13,601 nt of DNA, from positions 1-13,601 of the forward strand of contig CAYORM010000080.1 of NCBI GenBank assembly GCA_964406375.1, written 5' to 3'. This document shows, in pieces, positions 1 through 7,060 of the stretch. A program made the translations under genes and the position numbers. The stretch's first letter is position 1; each line of letters begins with the position of its first letter. The notes beneath the pieces were generated by a model. That model had not been told where the DNA came from and did no database searches. It saw only the letters and a program-made list of their open reading frames with translations. This DNA comes from CAYORM01 sp964406375. GTDB lineage: Bacteria > Pseudomonadota > Alphaproteobacteria > DSM-16000 > Inquilinaceae.

Positions 1-917
1 AGGTTCCGCCGCAGCGGCGCCTCGGCGAAATGCCGGTCCATCGCGTGCGCGCCGGCGAGAAGCTCGCGGAAGCGGGCGTGCCCGACCGCGAGCATGATCG
101 GCAGGCCGATCGCCGACCACAGCGAGTAGCGGCCGCCGACCCAGTCCCAGAAGCCGAAGACGCGATCTTCGGGGATGCCGAAGGCCGCCACCTTGTCGAG
201 CGCCGTCGACACGGCTGCGAAATGCGCGCCCACCGCCTCCTCGCCAAGCTTCTCCGCGACCCACCGCCGTGCGGTCGCGGCATTCGTCATCGTCTCGACC
301 GTCGTGAACGTCTTGGACGCCACGATGATGAGCGTAGTCTCCGGATCGAGCCGGGCCAGCGTGTCAGCAATGTGCGCCGCGTCGACATTCGACACGTAAT
401 GCAGCGCCGGCCCGTCATGGTAGGGCGCGAGCGCCAGCGTCGCCATGCACGGCCCCAGGTCGGAACCGCCGATGCCGATGTTCACCACATCGGTGAAGCG
501 CTTGCCCGTGGCTCCCTTCAGCGACCCGGACCGGATGCCGCTGGCGAATTCCTCCATCGCGGCGAGAACCGCCTGCACGTCGGCCATCACGTCCCGGCCC
601 TTGCAGTAGACCGGCCCGCCGGAATGGCGGAGCGCTGTGTGCAGCACGGCGCGATGTTCGGTGATGTTGATTTCCTCGCCCGCAAACATGGCGTCCCGCC
701 GCCCGGCCACGCCTGCCGCCTCGGCGAGCTGCGCCAGCAGCCGCATCGTTTCGTCCGTTACCGCGCACTTGGAATAGTCGAGCGTGAGATCGTCAAGTGA
801 AGCGGAGAAACGGCTGAAGCGCTGCGGATCGGTTCTGAAGGCCTCCCTGAGGTCGAACGAGTGAAACCGGCTCCGGTGTTCCCGTAAAGCTGCAAGTGCA
901 TCCGCATAAGCGATCAT
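1..917 (-). CDS. pgi: Glucose-6-phosphate isomerase, N-terminal part (runs off left edge)
   Basis: Cytoplasmic phosphoglucose isomerase, interconverting glucose-6-phosphate and fructose-6-phosphate in glycolysis and gluconeogenesis. About 305 codons are present from the ATG at 917; the family is usually about 540-550 residues, so the C-terminal 40-45 percent, with its catalytic Lys and second signature, lies outside. Visible family landmarks, in order, are LDYSKCAVTDET near residue 45, GEEINITEHRAVLHTALR near 80-97, VNIGIGGSDLGP near 143-154 (phosphosugar-binding SIS fold), ASKTFTTVET near 200, and the first PGI signature FGFWDWVGGRYSLWSAIGLP near 257-276. The start is supported by a GAGGG ribosome-binding site 5 bases upstream of the ATG. 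No neighbour on the same strand is visible within the window. The identification is firm; the gene is cut by the window edge, not visibly broken. Confidence 0.96.
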   Translation of the reverse strand, partial: MIAYADALAALREHRSRFHSFDLREAFRTDPQRFSRFSASLDDLTLDYSKCAVTDETMRLLAQLAEAAGVAGRRDAMFAGEEINITEHRAVLHTALRHSGGPVYCKGRDVMADVQAVLAAMEEFASGIRSGSLKGATGKRFTDVVNIGIGGSDLGPCMATLALAPYHDGPALHYVSNVDAAHIADTLARLDPETTLIIVASKTFTTVETMTNAATARRWVAEKLGEEAVGAHFAAVSTALDKVAAFGIPEDRVFGFWDWVGGRYSLWSAIGLPIMLAVGHARFRELLAGAHAMDRHFAEAPLRRN

Positions 918-1213
918 TCGTACCCTCACTGGCTTGCCGACAACAAATATCGAGACTGAAAACGTGATGCAGAAAATTCAACGAAAGACTCTTGAGAAAT
1001 AGGGCCTTCATAAGACATCTGTGAAGGCTGTGCGCATCTTTTCTTGGGGGCGGATTTTCTTGTCCTCCACATATGGCCGCTCCCGTTCACCCATTCCTCC
1101 ACAGATCCGCCGCCACGCCCGCGGCGCGCCGGCTAAAGCAACCAGTTTGCAAACCGTCATCCATGGATTAGCCTTGCTTCCCTATACAACAATGACGGTT
1201 GGAGACCTCGCAG
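918..1213. other. Divergent pgi / CoxG-family intergenic region
   Basis: A 296-base spacer between two divergent genes, with a clearly more AT-rich stretch (about 940-1080) than its surroundings, as expected for a promoter region. I could not find a pair of -35/-10 elements for pgi good enough to call. Small ORFs reading through here (a leftward one from 1011 and a rightward one from 1021) run into the neighbouring genes out of frame and show no family resemblance. The right end holds an inverted repeat listed separately. Confidence 0.6.
1152..1200 (+). promoter_or_regulatory. 9-bp inverted repeat flanking a -10-like element upstream of the CoxG-family gene
   Basis: AACCGTCAT (1152-1160) and ATGACGGTT (1192-1200) are perfect reverse complements with centres 40 bases apart. 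A TATACA sequence resembling a -10 box lies between them at 1183-1188, and the right arm directly abuts the GGAGA ribosome-binding site (1201-1205). No good -35 box is found. The repeat is seen directly; a role as an operator, or as a leader hairpin next to the ribosome-binding site, is inference. Confidence 0.35.
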
Positions 1214-1690
1214 ATGGCAATGGTAATTGAAGGTGAGGAGCGGATTTCTGCGCCGATCGACGTGGTCTGGCGCGCTCTCAACGATCCGGAGATCCTGAAG
1301 GCTTGTATTCCGGGTTGCGAGAACCTCGAAAAGAAATCCGATACCGAGCTGGAAGCGACGGTGACCCTCAAGATCGGCCCCATCAAGGCCAAGTTCAACG
1401 GCTCCGTGGAGCTGTCGAACCTCAATCCGCCCTATTCCTACACGATCTCCGGCGAGGGCAAGGGAGGAATCGCCGGCTTCGCCAAGGGCAGCGCCGACGT
1501 GACGTTGAAGGAGGATGGCCCCGACACCACGATCCTCACTTACGCGGCCAAGGCCGATGTGGGCGGGAAGATGGCGCAGCTCGGATCGCGCCTGATCGAA
1601 TCGACATCGAAGAAGCTTGCCGCCCAGTTCTTCGGCGACTTCAACACCCAGGTGAGCGGCGGCGCCTCTGCCGAGGAAGCGACAGCCTGA
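1214..1690 (+). CDS. CoxG / SRPBCC-family protein (carbon monoxide dehydrogenase subunit G-like), orphan
   Basis: A 158-residue protein of the CoxG family (COG3427-type) in the SRPBCC/START-like superfamily, small helix-grip proteins with a hydrophobic ligand cavity. Family features seen are the opening GEERISAPIDVVWRALNDPE (residues about 6-25), the IPGCENLEK motif just after it, the glycine-rich GEGKGGIAGFAKGSADV block in the middle, and VGGKMAQLGSRLIESTSKK near the C-terminus. There is no signal peptide or membrane segment. In CO-oxidising bacteria CoxG is associated with membrane anchoring of CO dehydrogenase, but no coxM, coxS or coxL gene is nearby, so the CODH name should not be taken as function. 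The ATG at 1214 is chosen because GGAGA sits 8 bases upstream; an in-frame TTG at 1199 and a second ATG at 1220 are less likely. The ligand is unknown. Confidence 0.85.
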   Translation: MAMVIEGEERISAPIDVVWRALNDPEILKACIPGCENLEKKSDTELEATVTLKIGPIKAKFNGSVELSNLNPPYSYTISGEGKGGIAGFAKGSADVTLKEDGPDTTILTYAAKADVGGKMAQLGSRLIESTSKKLAAQFFGDFNTQVSGGASAEEATA

Positions 1691-1721
1691 AGGCACCCCG
1701 GCACACCGCGGGCGTTCCTTT

Positions 1722-1756
1722 CGGCCTCATGGTGAGCCCGTGGGACCATGGGGCCG
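1722..1756. terminator. 12-bp palindrome in the convergent CoxG-family/mrp gap (terminator or dispersed repeat)
   Basis: CGGCCTCATGGT (1722-1733) pairs with ACCATGGGGCCG (1745-1756) as a 12-bp stem with one T-G mismatch (wobble in RNA) and an 11-base loop. It lies 31 bases after the CoxG-family stop and 68 bases before the mrp stop, so it could terminate either transcript, although no clear T tract follows. The core CCTCATGGTGAG...ACCATG resembles palindromic elements I remember as scattered through alphaproteobacterial genomes, and CTTCAACAAGCTCAGTACG (1771-1789) nearby looks like another common interspersed motif. The pairing is seen; the repeat family is from memory. Confidence 0.45.
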
Positions 1757-1824
1757 CCGGTCCCCGCCTGCTTCAACAAGCTCAGTACGCAGGGCGCGGC
1801 GAAACGCCTTACTCGAAAACGATT

Positions 1825-2964
1825 CTAGGTCCGCCCCCCGGCGCCCGCCTGCGCCTTGAGCTGCGCCAGTACCTTCTCGGCGATCTCGCGGTAGACCCTG
1901 GCCTGCGCGCCGTCCGGATCGACGGCGACCACCGGCGTGCCGGCGTCCGACTTCTCGCGCACGTCCATTGTCAGCGGAACGCCGCCGAGGAACGGCACGC
2001 CGATACGCTCGGCCTCAGCCTTCGCGCCGCCATGGCCGAAAATGTCGTAGCGCTTGCCCGTGTCCGGCGCGATGAAATAGCTCATGTTCTCGACCACGCC
2101 GAGGATCGGCACCTCGACCTTGCGGAACATGTTGATGCCCTTACGCGCGTCGATCAGCGCCAGATCCTGCGGCGTCGAGACGATCACCGCGCCCGCCAGC
2201 GGCACCTGCTGCGCCATGGTGAGCTGCGCATCGCCGGTGCCGGGCGGCATGTCGACGATCAGCACGTCGAGCTCGCCCCAGTTCACGTCGCGCAGCATCT
2301 GCGACAGTGCCGACTGGACCATCGGCCCGCGCCAGATCATCGGCGTGTCCTCGTCGATCAGGAAGCCGATCGACATCACGGCCAGGCCGTAGGCGCGTTT
2401 GGGGTCGAGCGTCTGCCCGTCCGGCGAGACCGGCTTGCCGGAGACGCCGAGCAGCCGCGGCACCGACGGACCGTAGATGTCGGCGTCGAGAATGCCGACG
2501 CGCCGGCCGCGCGCGGACAGGGCGAGGGCGAGGTTGACGGCGGTCGTCGATTTGCCGACGCCGCCCTTGCCGGAGGCGACCGCGACGATCGCCCGGACCC
2601 CATCGACCGGTCGGCGCCGCGCCAGCGCCGCGCCCGGCGCCTGTGGTGCCGCGTGCTCGCTGCGCGCCGCGGCGGGCGGCGCGGCCGGCCGCCCGGCGGC
2701 GCCGCGATGCGCCGTCAGGATCGCGGTCGCCGAGAGAACGCCGGGCACGGCGCGGATCGCCGCCTCTGCGGCCTGTCGCATCGGCTCGAGCGCCGCGCCC
2801 TGGCGCGGGTCGACCTCGAGCGAGACGGAGACGTTGCCGTCGCGCAGCGCGATGCCGGATACGATCCCGGCGCTGACGATGTCGGTGCCCGAGGCGGGAT
2901 CGCGGACATCCTGGAGTGCCCGGCGGATCGCGGCTTCAGTAGGGGTAGCTCGGTCGGCGGCCAT
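1825..2964 (-). CDS. mrp: Mrp/NBP35/ApbC-family P-loop ATPase (iron-sulfur carrier family), without cysteines
   Basis: A 379-residue cytoplasmic protein of the Mrp/ApbC family, P-loop ATPases that carry and transfer Fe-S clusters. Residues about 8-85 are the N-terminal MIP18/DUF59-type domain. An Ala/Pro-rich linker follows (about 88-118), then the ATPase domain with the deviant Walker A GKGGVGKST (132-140), LDADIYGPSVPRLLG (switch I region), VDMPPGTGDAQLT near 238-249, and ENMSYF near 292. In characterised family members the loop after ENMSYF holds a CXXC that binds the bridging cluster; here it reads APDTG (299-303), and the protein has no cysteine at all. Family membership is clear, but cluster transfer is not supported by the visible residues. 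The ATG at 2964 has only a weak ribosome-binding site. It is divergent from hflK and convergent with the CoxG-family gene. Confidence 0.93.
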   Translation of the reverse strand: MAADRATPTEAAIRRALQDVRDPASGTDIVSAGIVSGIALRDGNVSVSLEVDPRQGAALEPMRQAAEAAIRAVPGVLSATAILTAHRGAAGRPAAPPAAARSEHAAPQAPGAALARRRPVDGVRAIVAVASGKGGVGKSTTAVNLALALSARGRRVGILDADIYGPSVPRLLGVSGKPVSPDGQTLDPKRAYGLAVMSIGFLIDEDTPMIWRGPMVQSALSQMLRDVNWGELDVLIVDMPPGTGDAQLTMAQQVPLAGAVIVSTPQDLALIDARKGINMFRKVEVPILGVVENMSYFIAPDTGKRYDIFGHGGAKAEAERIGVPFLGGVPLTMDVREKSDAGTPVVAVDPDGAQARVYREIAEKVLAQLKAQAGAGGRT

Positions 2965-3095
2965 GGTTGCAATACCAGCCCATCATCCAATATCACAGGC
3001 GCTCGCCGCCCGCGCGACGGAGATATCGCATCGGACGCCCACGATGAAAGTGTCGGGAGGGACAGCGGCAGGGGCAACGATCGAGGGATTGGCGG
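2965..3095. promoter_or_regulatory. Divergent mrp / hflK promoter region
   Basis: A 131-base gap between two divergently read genes must hold both promoters. Rightward there is a weak candidate: TTGCAA (2967-2972), an 18-base spacer, and TATCAC (2991-2996), each matching the sigma-70 consensus in 4 of 6 positions. I saw no convincing leftward pair. GAGGGA at 3083-3088, 7 bases before the hflK ATG, is a good ribosome-binding site and fixes that start. Confidence 0.35.
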
Positions 3096-4205
3096 ATGCC
3101 GTGGAATAATCAGGGCGGTGGAAATGGCGGACCCTGGGGGTCTTCGGGTGGTGGCGGACCACAGAATCCTTGGGGAGGACGCGGTGGCGGTGGTCCGACA
3201 CCCCCTGATTTCGAGGCGATGCTGCGTCGCAGCCAGGACCGGTTCAAGCGCGCCGTTCCCGGCGGCTTCGGCGGCGGCCGAGGCCTGCTGATCGGTCTTG
3301 CCGTGCTCGTTGCGATCTGGCTCGCCTCGGGCTTCTTCGTCATCCAGTCGGGTCAGGTCGGCCTCGTCCAGCGCTTCGGCGCCTATACCCGGACCGTCAC
3401 CGAGGGCTGGAACTACCATCTTCCCTATCCGATCGAGAGCGCGCGCAGCGTCTCGATCACGGCGCAGTACCGGCAGGACATCGGCTTCGAGGTCGCACCC
3501 GGCGGCGTGGTGCGTGACCGGCCGGAGGAGAGCCTGATGCTGACCGGCGACGAGAACATCATCGACATCGACATGACGGTGCTGTGGCGCGTGCAGGATC
3601 CCGTCGCCTACGCCTTCAACATTCGTGACCCCGAGGACACGCTGAAGATCGTGGCAGAGAGCGTGCTGCGCGAGGTGATCGGCCAGACCGACATCCAGCC
3701 GGCGCTGACCGACGCCCGTGACGCGATCGAGGCCGAGACCCGCGATCGCATGCAGGATACGCTGGAGAGCTACGGTTCCGGCATCCTGGTCGACGCCGTG
3801 CAGCTCCAGAATGTCAGCGCCCCGGCCGAGGTGATCGACGCCTTCAACGAAGTGATCCGCGCCCGGGCCGATCGCGAGCGGATCCGAAACGAGGCCGAGG
3901 CCTACCGCAACGACATCATCCCGCGGGCACGTGGTGAGGCCGAGCGGCTGATCCAGGAGGCCTCCGCCTATCGCGAGCAGATCGTCGCGCAGGCCCAGGG
4001 CCAGGCGGCGCGCTTCACGGCGGTGCTGCAGGCCTATCTGGCCTCGCCCGAGATCACCGCCGACCGTCTCTACATCGAGACGATGCAGGCCGTGCTGTCC
4101 GGCAGCCGGAAGTTCATCATGGACGGGGAGAGCAGCAGCGGCGTCTTGCCCTACCTGCCGCTCGACGCCCTGTCCGGCCGGCCCGGCCAGCTGAACGCGC
4201 GCTGA
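3096..4205 (+). CDS. hflK: FtsH protease modulator HflK (SPFH/prohibitin family)
   Basis: A 369-residue inner-membrane SPFH protein. With HflC it forms the large HflKC cage around the AAA protease FtsH and limits access of membrane substrates. The N-terminus is a cytosolic Gly/Pro/Trp-rich stretch (residues 7-36) with repeated GGPWG/NPWGG units, typical of HflK. A single membrane segment lies at about 63-83, ending at FFVIQSGQVGLVQRFG, the characteristic start of the SPFH domain. The SPFH domain follows (motifs GWNYHLPYPIES, TGDENIIDIDMTVLWRV, ESVLREVIGQ), then a long helical region rich in Arg, Glu and Ala (about 225-310: DAFNEVIRARADRERIRNEAEAYRN in form), and YIETMQAVLSGSRKFIMD near the end. 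Length and order are normal for the family. hflC starts 11 bases after its stop, so the two are almost certainly co-transcribed. Confidence 0.96.
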   Translation: MPWNNQGGGNGGPWGSSGGGGPQNPWGGRGGGGPTPPDFEAMLRRSQDRFKRAVPGGFGGGRGLLIGLAVLVAIWLASGFFVIQSGQVGLVQRFGAYTRTVTEGWNYHLPYPIESARSVSITAQYRQDIGFEVAPGGVVRDRPEESLMLTGDENIIDIDMTVLWRVQDPVAYAFNIRDPEDTLKIVAESVLREVIGQTDIQPALTDARDAIEAETRDRMQDTLESYGSGILVDAVQLQNVSAPAEVIDAFNEVIRARADRERIRNEAEAYRNDIIPRARGEAERLIQEASAYREQIVAQAQGQAARFTAVLQAYLASPEITADRLYIETMQAVLSGSRKFIMDGESSSGVLPYLPLDALSGRPGQLNAR

Positions 4206-4216
4206 GGAGGCGGACC

Positions 4217-5380
4217 ATGAAGCGTTTCCTCCTTATCGGCGGCGTCGCCCTCATTGCCATCGTCGGGTCCGCCTCGGTCTATACGGTCGACGAGACCGAG
4301 CAGGCGGTCGTCTTCCAGCTCGGCCAGGCCATCCGCGCCGAGCAGGAAGCCGGGCTGAAGTTCAAGCTGCCGTTCATCCAGAACGTCGAATACTACGACA
4401 GCCGCATCCTGAACGTTGACCCGCCGGCCGAGCAGGTAAACCTGCTCGACCAGCGCCGGCTCAATGTCGACGCCTTCACCCGCTATCGCATCATCGATCC
4501 GCTGGCCTTCTACCAGTCGGTGCGCGACGAGCAGAACATGGCGGCCAACCTGTCGCGCATCACCAACTCCGCCCTGCGCGACGTGCTCGGAACGGTGACC
4601 CAGGCGGATCTCCTCTCGGATGCGCGCGGTGACATCATGGCGCGGATCCGCGAGTCGGTTTCGCGGGCGACCGAGCGGTTCGGCATCGAGGTGCTCGACG
4701 TGCGCATCGTCCGCGCCGACGTGCCGGAGACGACCGTGCAGTCGGTCTTCGCCCGGATGCGTTCGGAACGCGAGCGCGAGGCGGCCGAGGCCCGCGCCCA
4801 GGGCGAGGAGCTGTCGGCGCAGATCCGCTCGCGGGCGGATCGTGACCGGACGGTTTTGCTCGCCGAGGCGGGACGCGAGGCCGAGATTCTGCGCGGCCAG
4901 GGCGATGCCGAGGCGATCGCCATCCTCGCCGAGGCCTATGGTGCCGATCCTGCCTTCTACGCCTTCTACCGGTCGATGGAGGCCTATCGCGAGGCGCTGG
5001 CCGATGACAGCACGACGCTCGTCCTGTCGCCGACCAGCGAGTTCTTCCGCTTCTTCCTCGATCCCACCGCTGCGCAGGGCTCGGGCTCCGGCCTCGCCGC
5101 CGGCTGGACCGGTGGCCAGGGCGTCGAGGAGCGGCGTTTCGAGCCGCCGGTGATCGAGAGCTCGCCGATCGAGATGCCGCCGACCGAGGCGCCGCCCCTC
5201 GACCCGTCTTTCGTCGAGCCGCCGGCGGGAGCCGACTCCGCAGTGACCGAGCCTGCGGTGTCCGAACCTGCGGTGGCGGAACCGGACGCGACGTCGTCCG
5301 ACGAGGCCGAGCCGGCAGTGCCGGACGAGGTGCCGGAGAGCGGCGCAGAGAATGGAGACGGCGTCACACCGGCGCCTTGA
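4217..5380 (+). CDS. hflC: FtsH protease modulator HflC with an extended acidic C-terminal tail
   Basis: The SPFH partner of HflK in the FtsH-regulating membrane cage. It is 387 residues, with a short N-terminal membrane segment (about 4-21) and the family landmarks VDETEQAVVFQLGQ, GLKFKLPFIQNVEYYDSRIL, RYRIIDPLAFYQSV, a helical region with ERFGIEVLDVRIVRADVPE and the ERE/AEARAQGEEL coiled-coil stretch (about 170-240), and LSPTSEFFRFF near 275, where the family normally ends. About 100 further residues (288-387) follow: a Gly-rich turn, then low-complexity sequence rich in Glu, Asp, Pro and Ser. Known HflKC topology would place this tail in the periplasm. The start is fixed by GAGGAGG (4204-4210), which overlaps the hflK stop codon and lies 6 bases before the ATG. 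The function of the tail is unknown. Confidence 0.95.
   Translation: MKRFLLIGGVALIAIVGSASVYTVDETEQAVVFQLGQAIRAEQEAGLKFKLPFIQNVEYYDSRILNVDPPAEQVNLLDQRRLNVDAFTRYRIIDPLAFYQSVRDEQNMAANLSRITNSALRDVLGTVTQADLLSDARGDIMARIRESVSRATERFGIEVLDVRIVRADVPETTVQSVFARMRSEREREAAEARAQGEELSAQIRSRADRDRTVLLAEAGREAEILRGQGDAEAIAILAEAYGADPAFYAFYRSMEAYREALADDSTTLVLSPTSEFFRFFLDPTAAQGSGSGLAAGWTGGQGVEERRFEPPVIESSPIEMPPTEAPPLDPSFVEPPAGADSAVTEPAVSEPAVAEPDATSSDEAEPAVPDEVPESGAENGDGVTPAP
5243..5287 (+). repeat. Three tandem 15-bp units within the HflC tail
   Basis: GTGACCGAGCCTGCG (5243-5257), GTGTCCGAACCTGCG (5258-5272) and the more diverged GTGGCGGAACCGGAC (5273-5287) are consecutive in-frame units. They encode V-(T/S/A)-E-P-(A/D). 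This suggests the low-complexity tail of HflC grew at least partly by slippage or short duplications. Units one and two differ at 3 of 15 positions. Confidence 0.7.
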
Positions 5381-5491
5381 TCGGTTCCGAGGCTGCGCGG
5401 TACGGCATCGAGAGCAAAGGCGATGCCCGCGCGGCCGCCGCCCGAGCGGAACGGCCGGCGAGGCATCGGCGGAGAGGAACGGAGGGCGCGA

Positions 5492-7051
5492 GTGATCGAC
5501 AGGTTCGGACGGCCGGGAACGGCACGGGTCATAGCCGGGCAGGCCATGGCCGGGGGCGGCGTGGCCGAGCCCTCGGCGCTGCTCGGTTGGCTGATGCGGG
5601 TCGCCTGCGCGACGGTGATGCTGGCGGTCGCTCTGACCGCGGCCGGCTCCGCACGGGGACAGGATCGGCCTGACAGCTTCGCGGATCTGGCGGAACGGCT
5701 GCTGCCGGCCGTCGTCAACATCTCGACGACGACGACGCTCGGCCCGCGTGACGGGCTCGGCATTCCGGAGTTCGCGCCCGGCTCGCCTTTCGAGGAGTTC
5801 TTCGAGGACTTCTTCGATCGCCAATGGCCGGGGCAGCGGCCCGGCGGGCCCGATGCACCGCCGCGGCGGGCGACGGCGCTCGGCTCGGGTTTCATCATCG
5901 ATCCCGAAGGCTACATCGTCACCAATTTCCACGTCATCGAGGGGGCCGACGAGATCACTGTCACCCTGCATGACGATCGGACGCTGCCCGCCGAAATCGT
6001 CGGGCGCGACGACAAGACCGACATCGCCGTGCTGAAGGTGAATGCCGACGGACCGTTGCCCTTCGTGTCCTTCGGCGACAGCGACGCCATGCGCGTCGGC
6101 GACTGGGTTTTGGCGATCGGCAATCCGTTCGGGCTGGGCGGCACGGTGACGGCGGGCATCATCTCGGCCCGGGCGCGTGACATCAATGCCGGCCCCTATG
6201 ACGACTTCATCCAGACCGATGCTGCGATCAACCGCGGCAATTCGGGTGGGCCGATGTTCAACCTCGCGGGCGAGGTGATCGGCATCAACACCGCCATCTA
6301 CTCGCCCTCGGGCGGTTCGATCGGGATCGGCTTCGCCGTCCCGTCGACCCTCGCGCGGAACGTCGTCTCGCAGATCATCGAGTTCGGCGAAACGAGGCGC
6401 GGCTGGCTCGGTGTGCGCATCCAGACGGTCACGCCCGAGATTGCAGAGAGCCTCGGCATGGAGCGTGCGCATGGTGCGCTGGTCGCCGGCGTGACCCCGG
6501 GCGGGCCGGCCGATGCCGCGGGGCTGCGGCCGGGCGATGTGGTGGTCGAGTTCGACGGTCGCCCGATCGACGAGATGCGGCGTCTGCCGCGACTGGTGGC
6601 CGAAACCGCGGTCGAGAAGGAGGTCGAGGTCGTCGTCTGGCGGCAGGGCGAGCTCGTGACCGTGCGTGTCGTTCTGGGCCAGCTCGAACTGGCCGAGGCC
6701 GGCGGCCTGCTCGATGAGGGCAGTGGTCCCGCGCCGCAGGCTGCCGAGCCTGAGCGGCTCGACCAGCTCGGCCTGACGCTGGCACCCCTGACGGCGGCGC
6801 TGCGCGAGCAGTACGGGCTGACGGCGGAGAGCGGCGTCGTCATCACCCGTGTCGATCCCGGCAGCCAGGCCGAGGAGAAGGGCCTGGTCCCCGGCACGGT
6901 GATCGTCGAGGTTGGGCAGGAGCCGGTCGATACGGTCGAGGATGTCGAGCGGCGCATCCGTGCCGCCCGCGAGGCCGGCCGGCGCTCGGTGCTGCTGCTG
7001 GTCGAGGCGGGCGGCGAGCTCCGTTTCGTGGCGCTGCCGATCGAAGGCTGA
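5492..7051 (+). CDS. degP: Periplasmic serine protease, DegP/HtrA (DegQ/MucD) family, two PDZ domains
   Basis: An HtrA-type protease/chaperone that degrades misfolded envelope proteins. It is 519 residues from the GTG at 5492. A signal sequence has its hydrophobic core around MRVACATVMLAVALTAAGSA, with cleavage probable before or after GQ. The trypsin-like domain carries the full triad: His147 in TNFHV, Asp177 in KTDIAVLKV and Ser251 in RGNSGGPMFN. Before it is a Phe/Glu-rich LA-loop-like stretch (SPFEEFFEDFFDRQWPG). PDZ1 begins at RGWLGVRIQTVTPE and PDZ2 at LGLTLAPLTAALREQYG, each with a GxxxGDVVVEF- or PGTVIVEV-type core. GTG 5492 is preferred because GGAGGG lies 5 bases upstream. ATG 5423 (weaker AAAGG site) and ATG 5594 (which gives a compact signal peptide) are alternatives. 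It sits 111 bases after hflC, in the same direction, which fits an envelope-stress operon. Confidence 0.94.
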   Translation: MIDRFGRPGTARVIAGQAMAGGGVAEPSALLGWLMRVACATVMLAVALTAAGSARGQDRPDSFADLAERLLPAVVNISTTTTLGPRDGLGIPEFAPGSPFEEFFEDFFDRQWPGQRPGGPDAPPRRATALGSGFIIDPEGYIVTNFHVIEGADEITVTLHDDRTLPAEIVGRDDKTDIAVLKVNADGPLPFVSFGDSDAMRVGDWVLAIGNPFGLGGTVTAGIISARARDINAGPYDDFIQTDAAINRGNSGGPMFNLAGEVIGINTAIYSPSGGSIGIGFAVPSTLARNVVSQIIEFGETRRGWLGVRIQTVTPEIAESLGMERAHGALVAGVTPGGPADAAGLRPGDVVVEFDGRPIDEMRRLPRLVAETAVEKEVEVVVWRQGELVTVRVVLGQLELAEAGGLLDEGSGPAPQAAEPERLDQLGLTLAPLTAALREQYGLTAESGVVITRVDPGSQAEEKGLVPGTVIVEVGQEPVDTVEDVERRIRAAREAGRRSVLLLVEAGGELRFVALPIEG

Positions 7052-7060
7052 CGGAAGAGA

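Noticed and set aside
793..1011. A 72-codon leftward ORF starting at 1011 with a hydrophobic N-terminus (MKALFLKSLSLNFLHH)
   Set aside because: Its second half overlaps pgi out of frame, it has no ribosome-binding site I can support, and it shows no family resemblance. A short leader peptide role cannot be excluded, but nothing supports it.
1303..3291. A 662-codon rightward open frame antisense to mrp
   Set aside because: It overlaps the CoxG-family gene in another frame, runs antisense through all of mrp and into hflK, and has biased composition without motifs.
5381..5491. A possible extra small membrane-protein gene between hflC and degP, as some related genomes have there
   Set aside because: The gap is only 111 bases and no hydrophobic reading frame with a start and ribosome-binding site fits in it.
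4151..6472. A 773-codon leftward open frame antisense to hflC and degP
   Set aside because: The protein is dominated by Arg, Gly and His with no recognisable domain, while the opposite strand encodes clear HflC and DegP. It is a shadow frame caused by high GC content.
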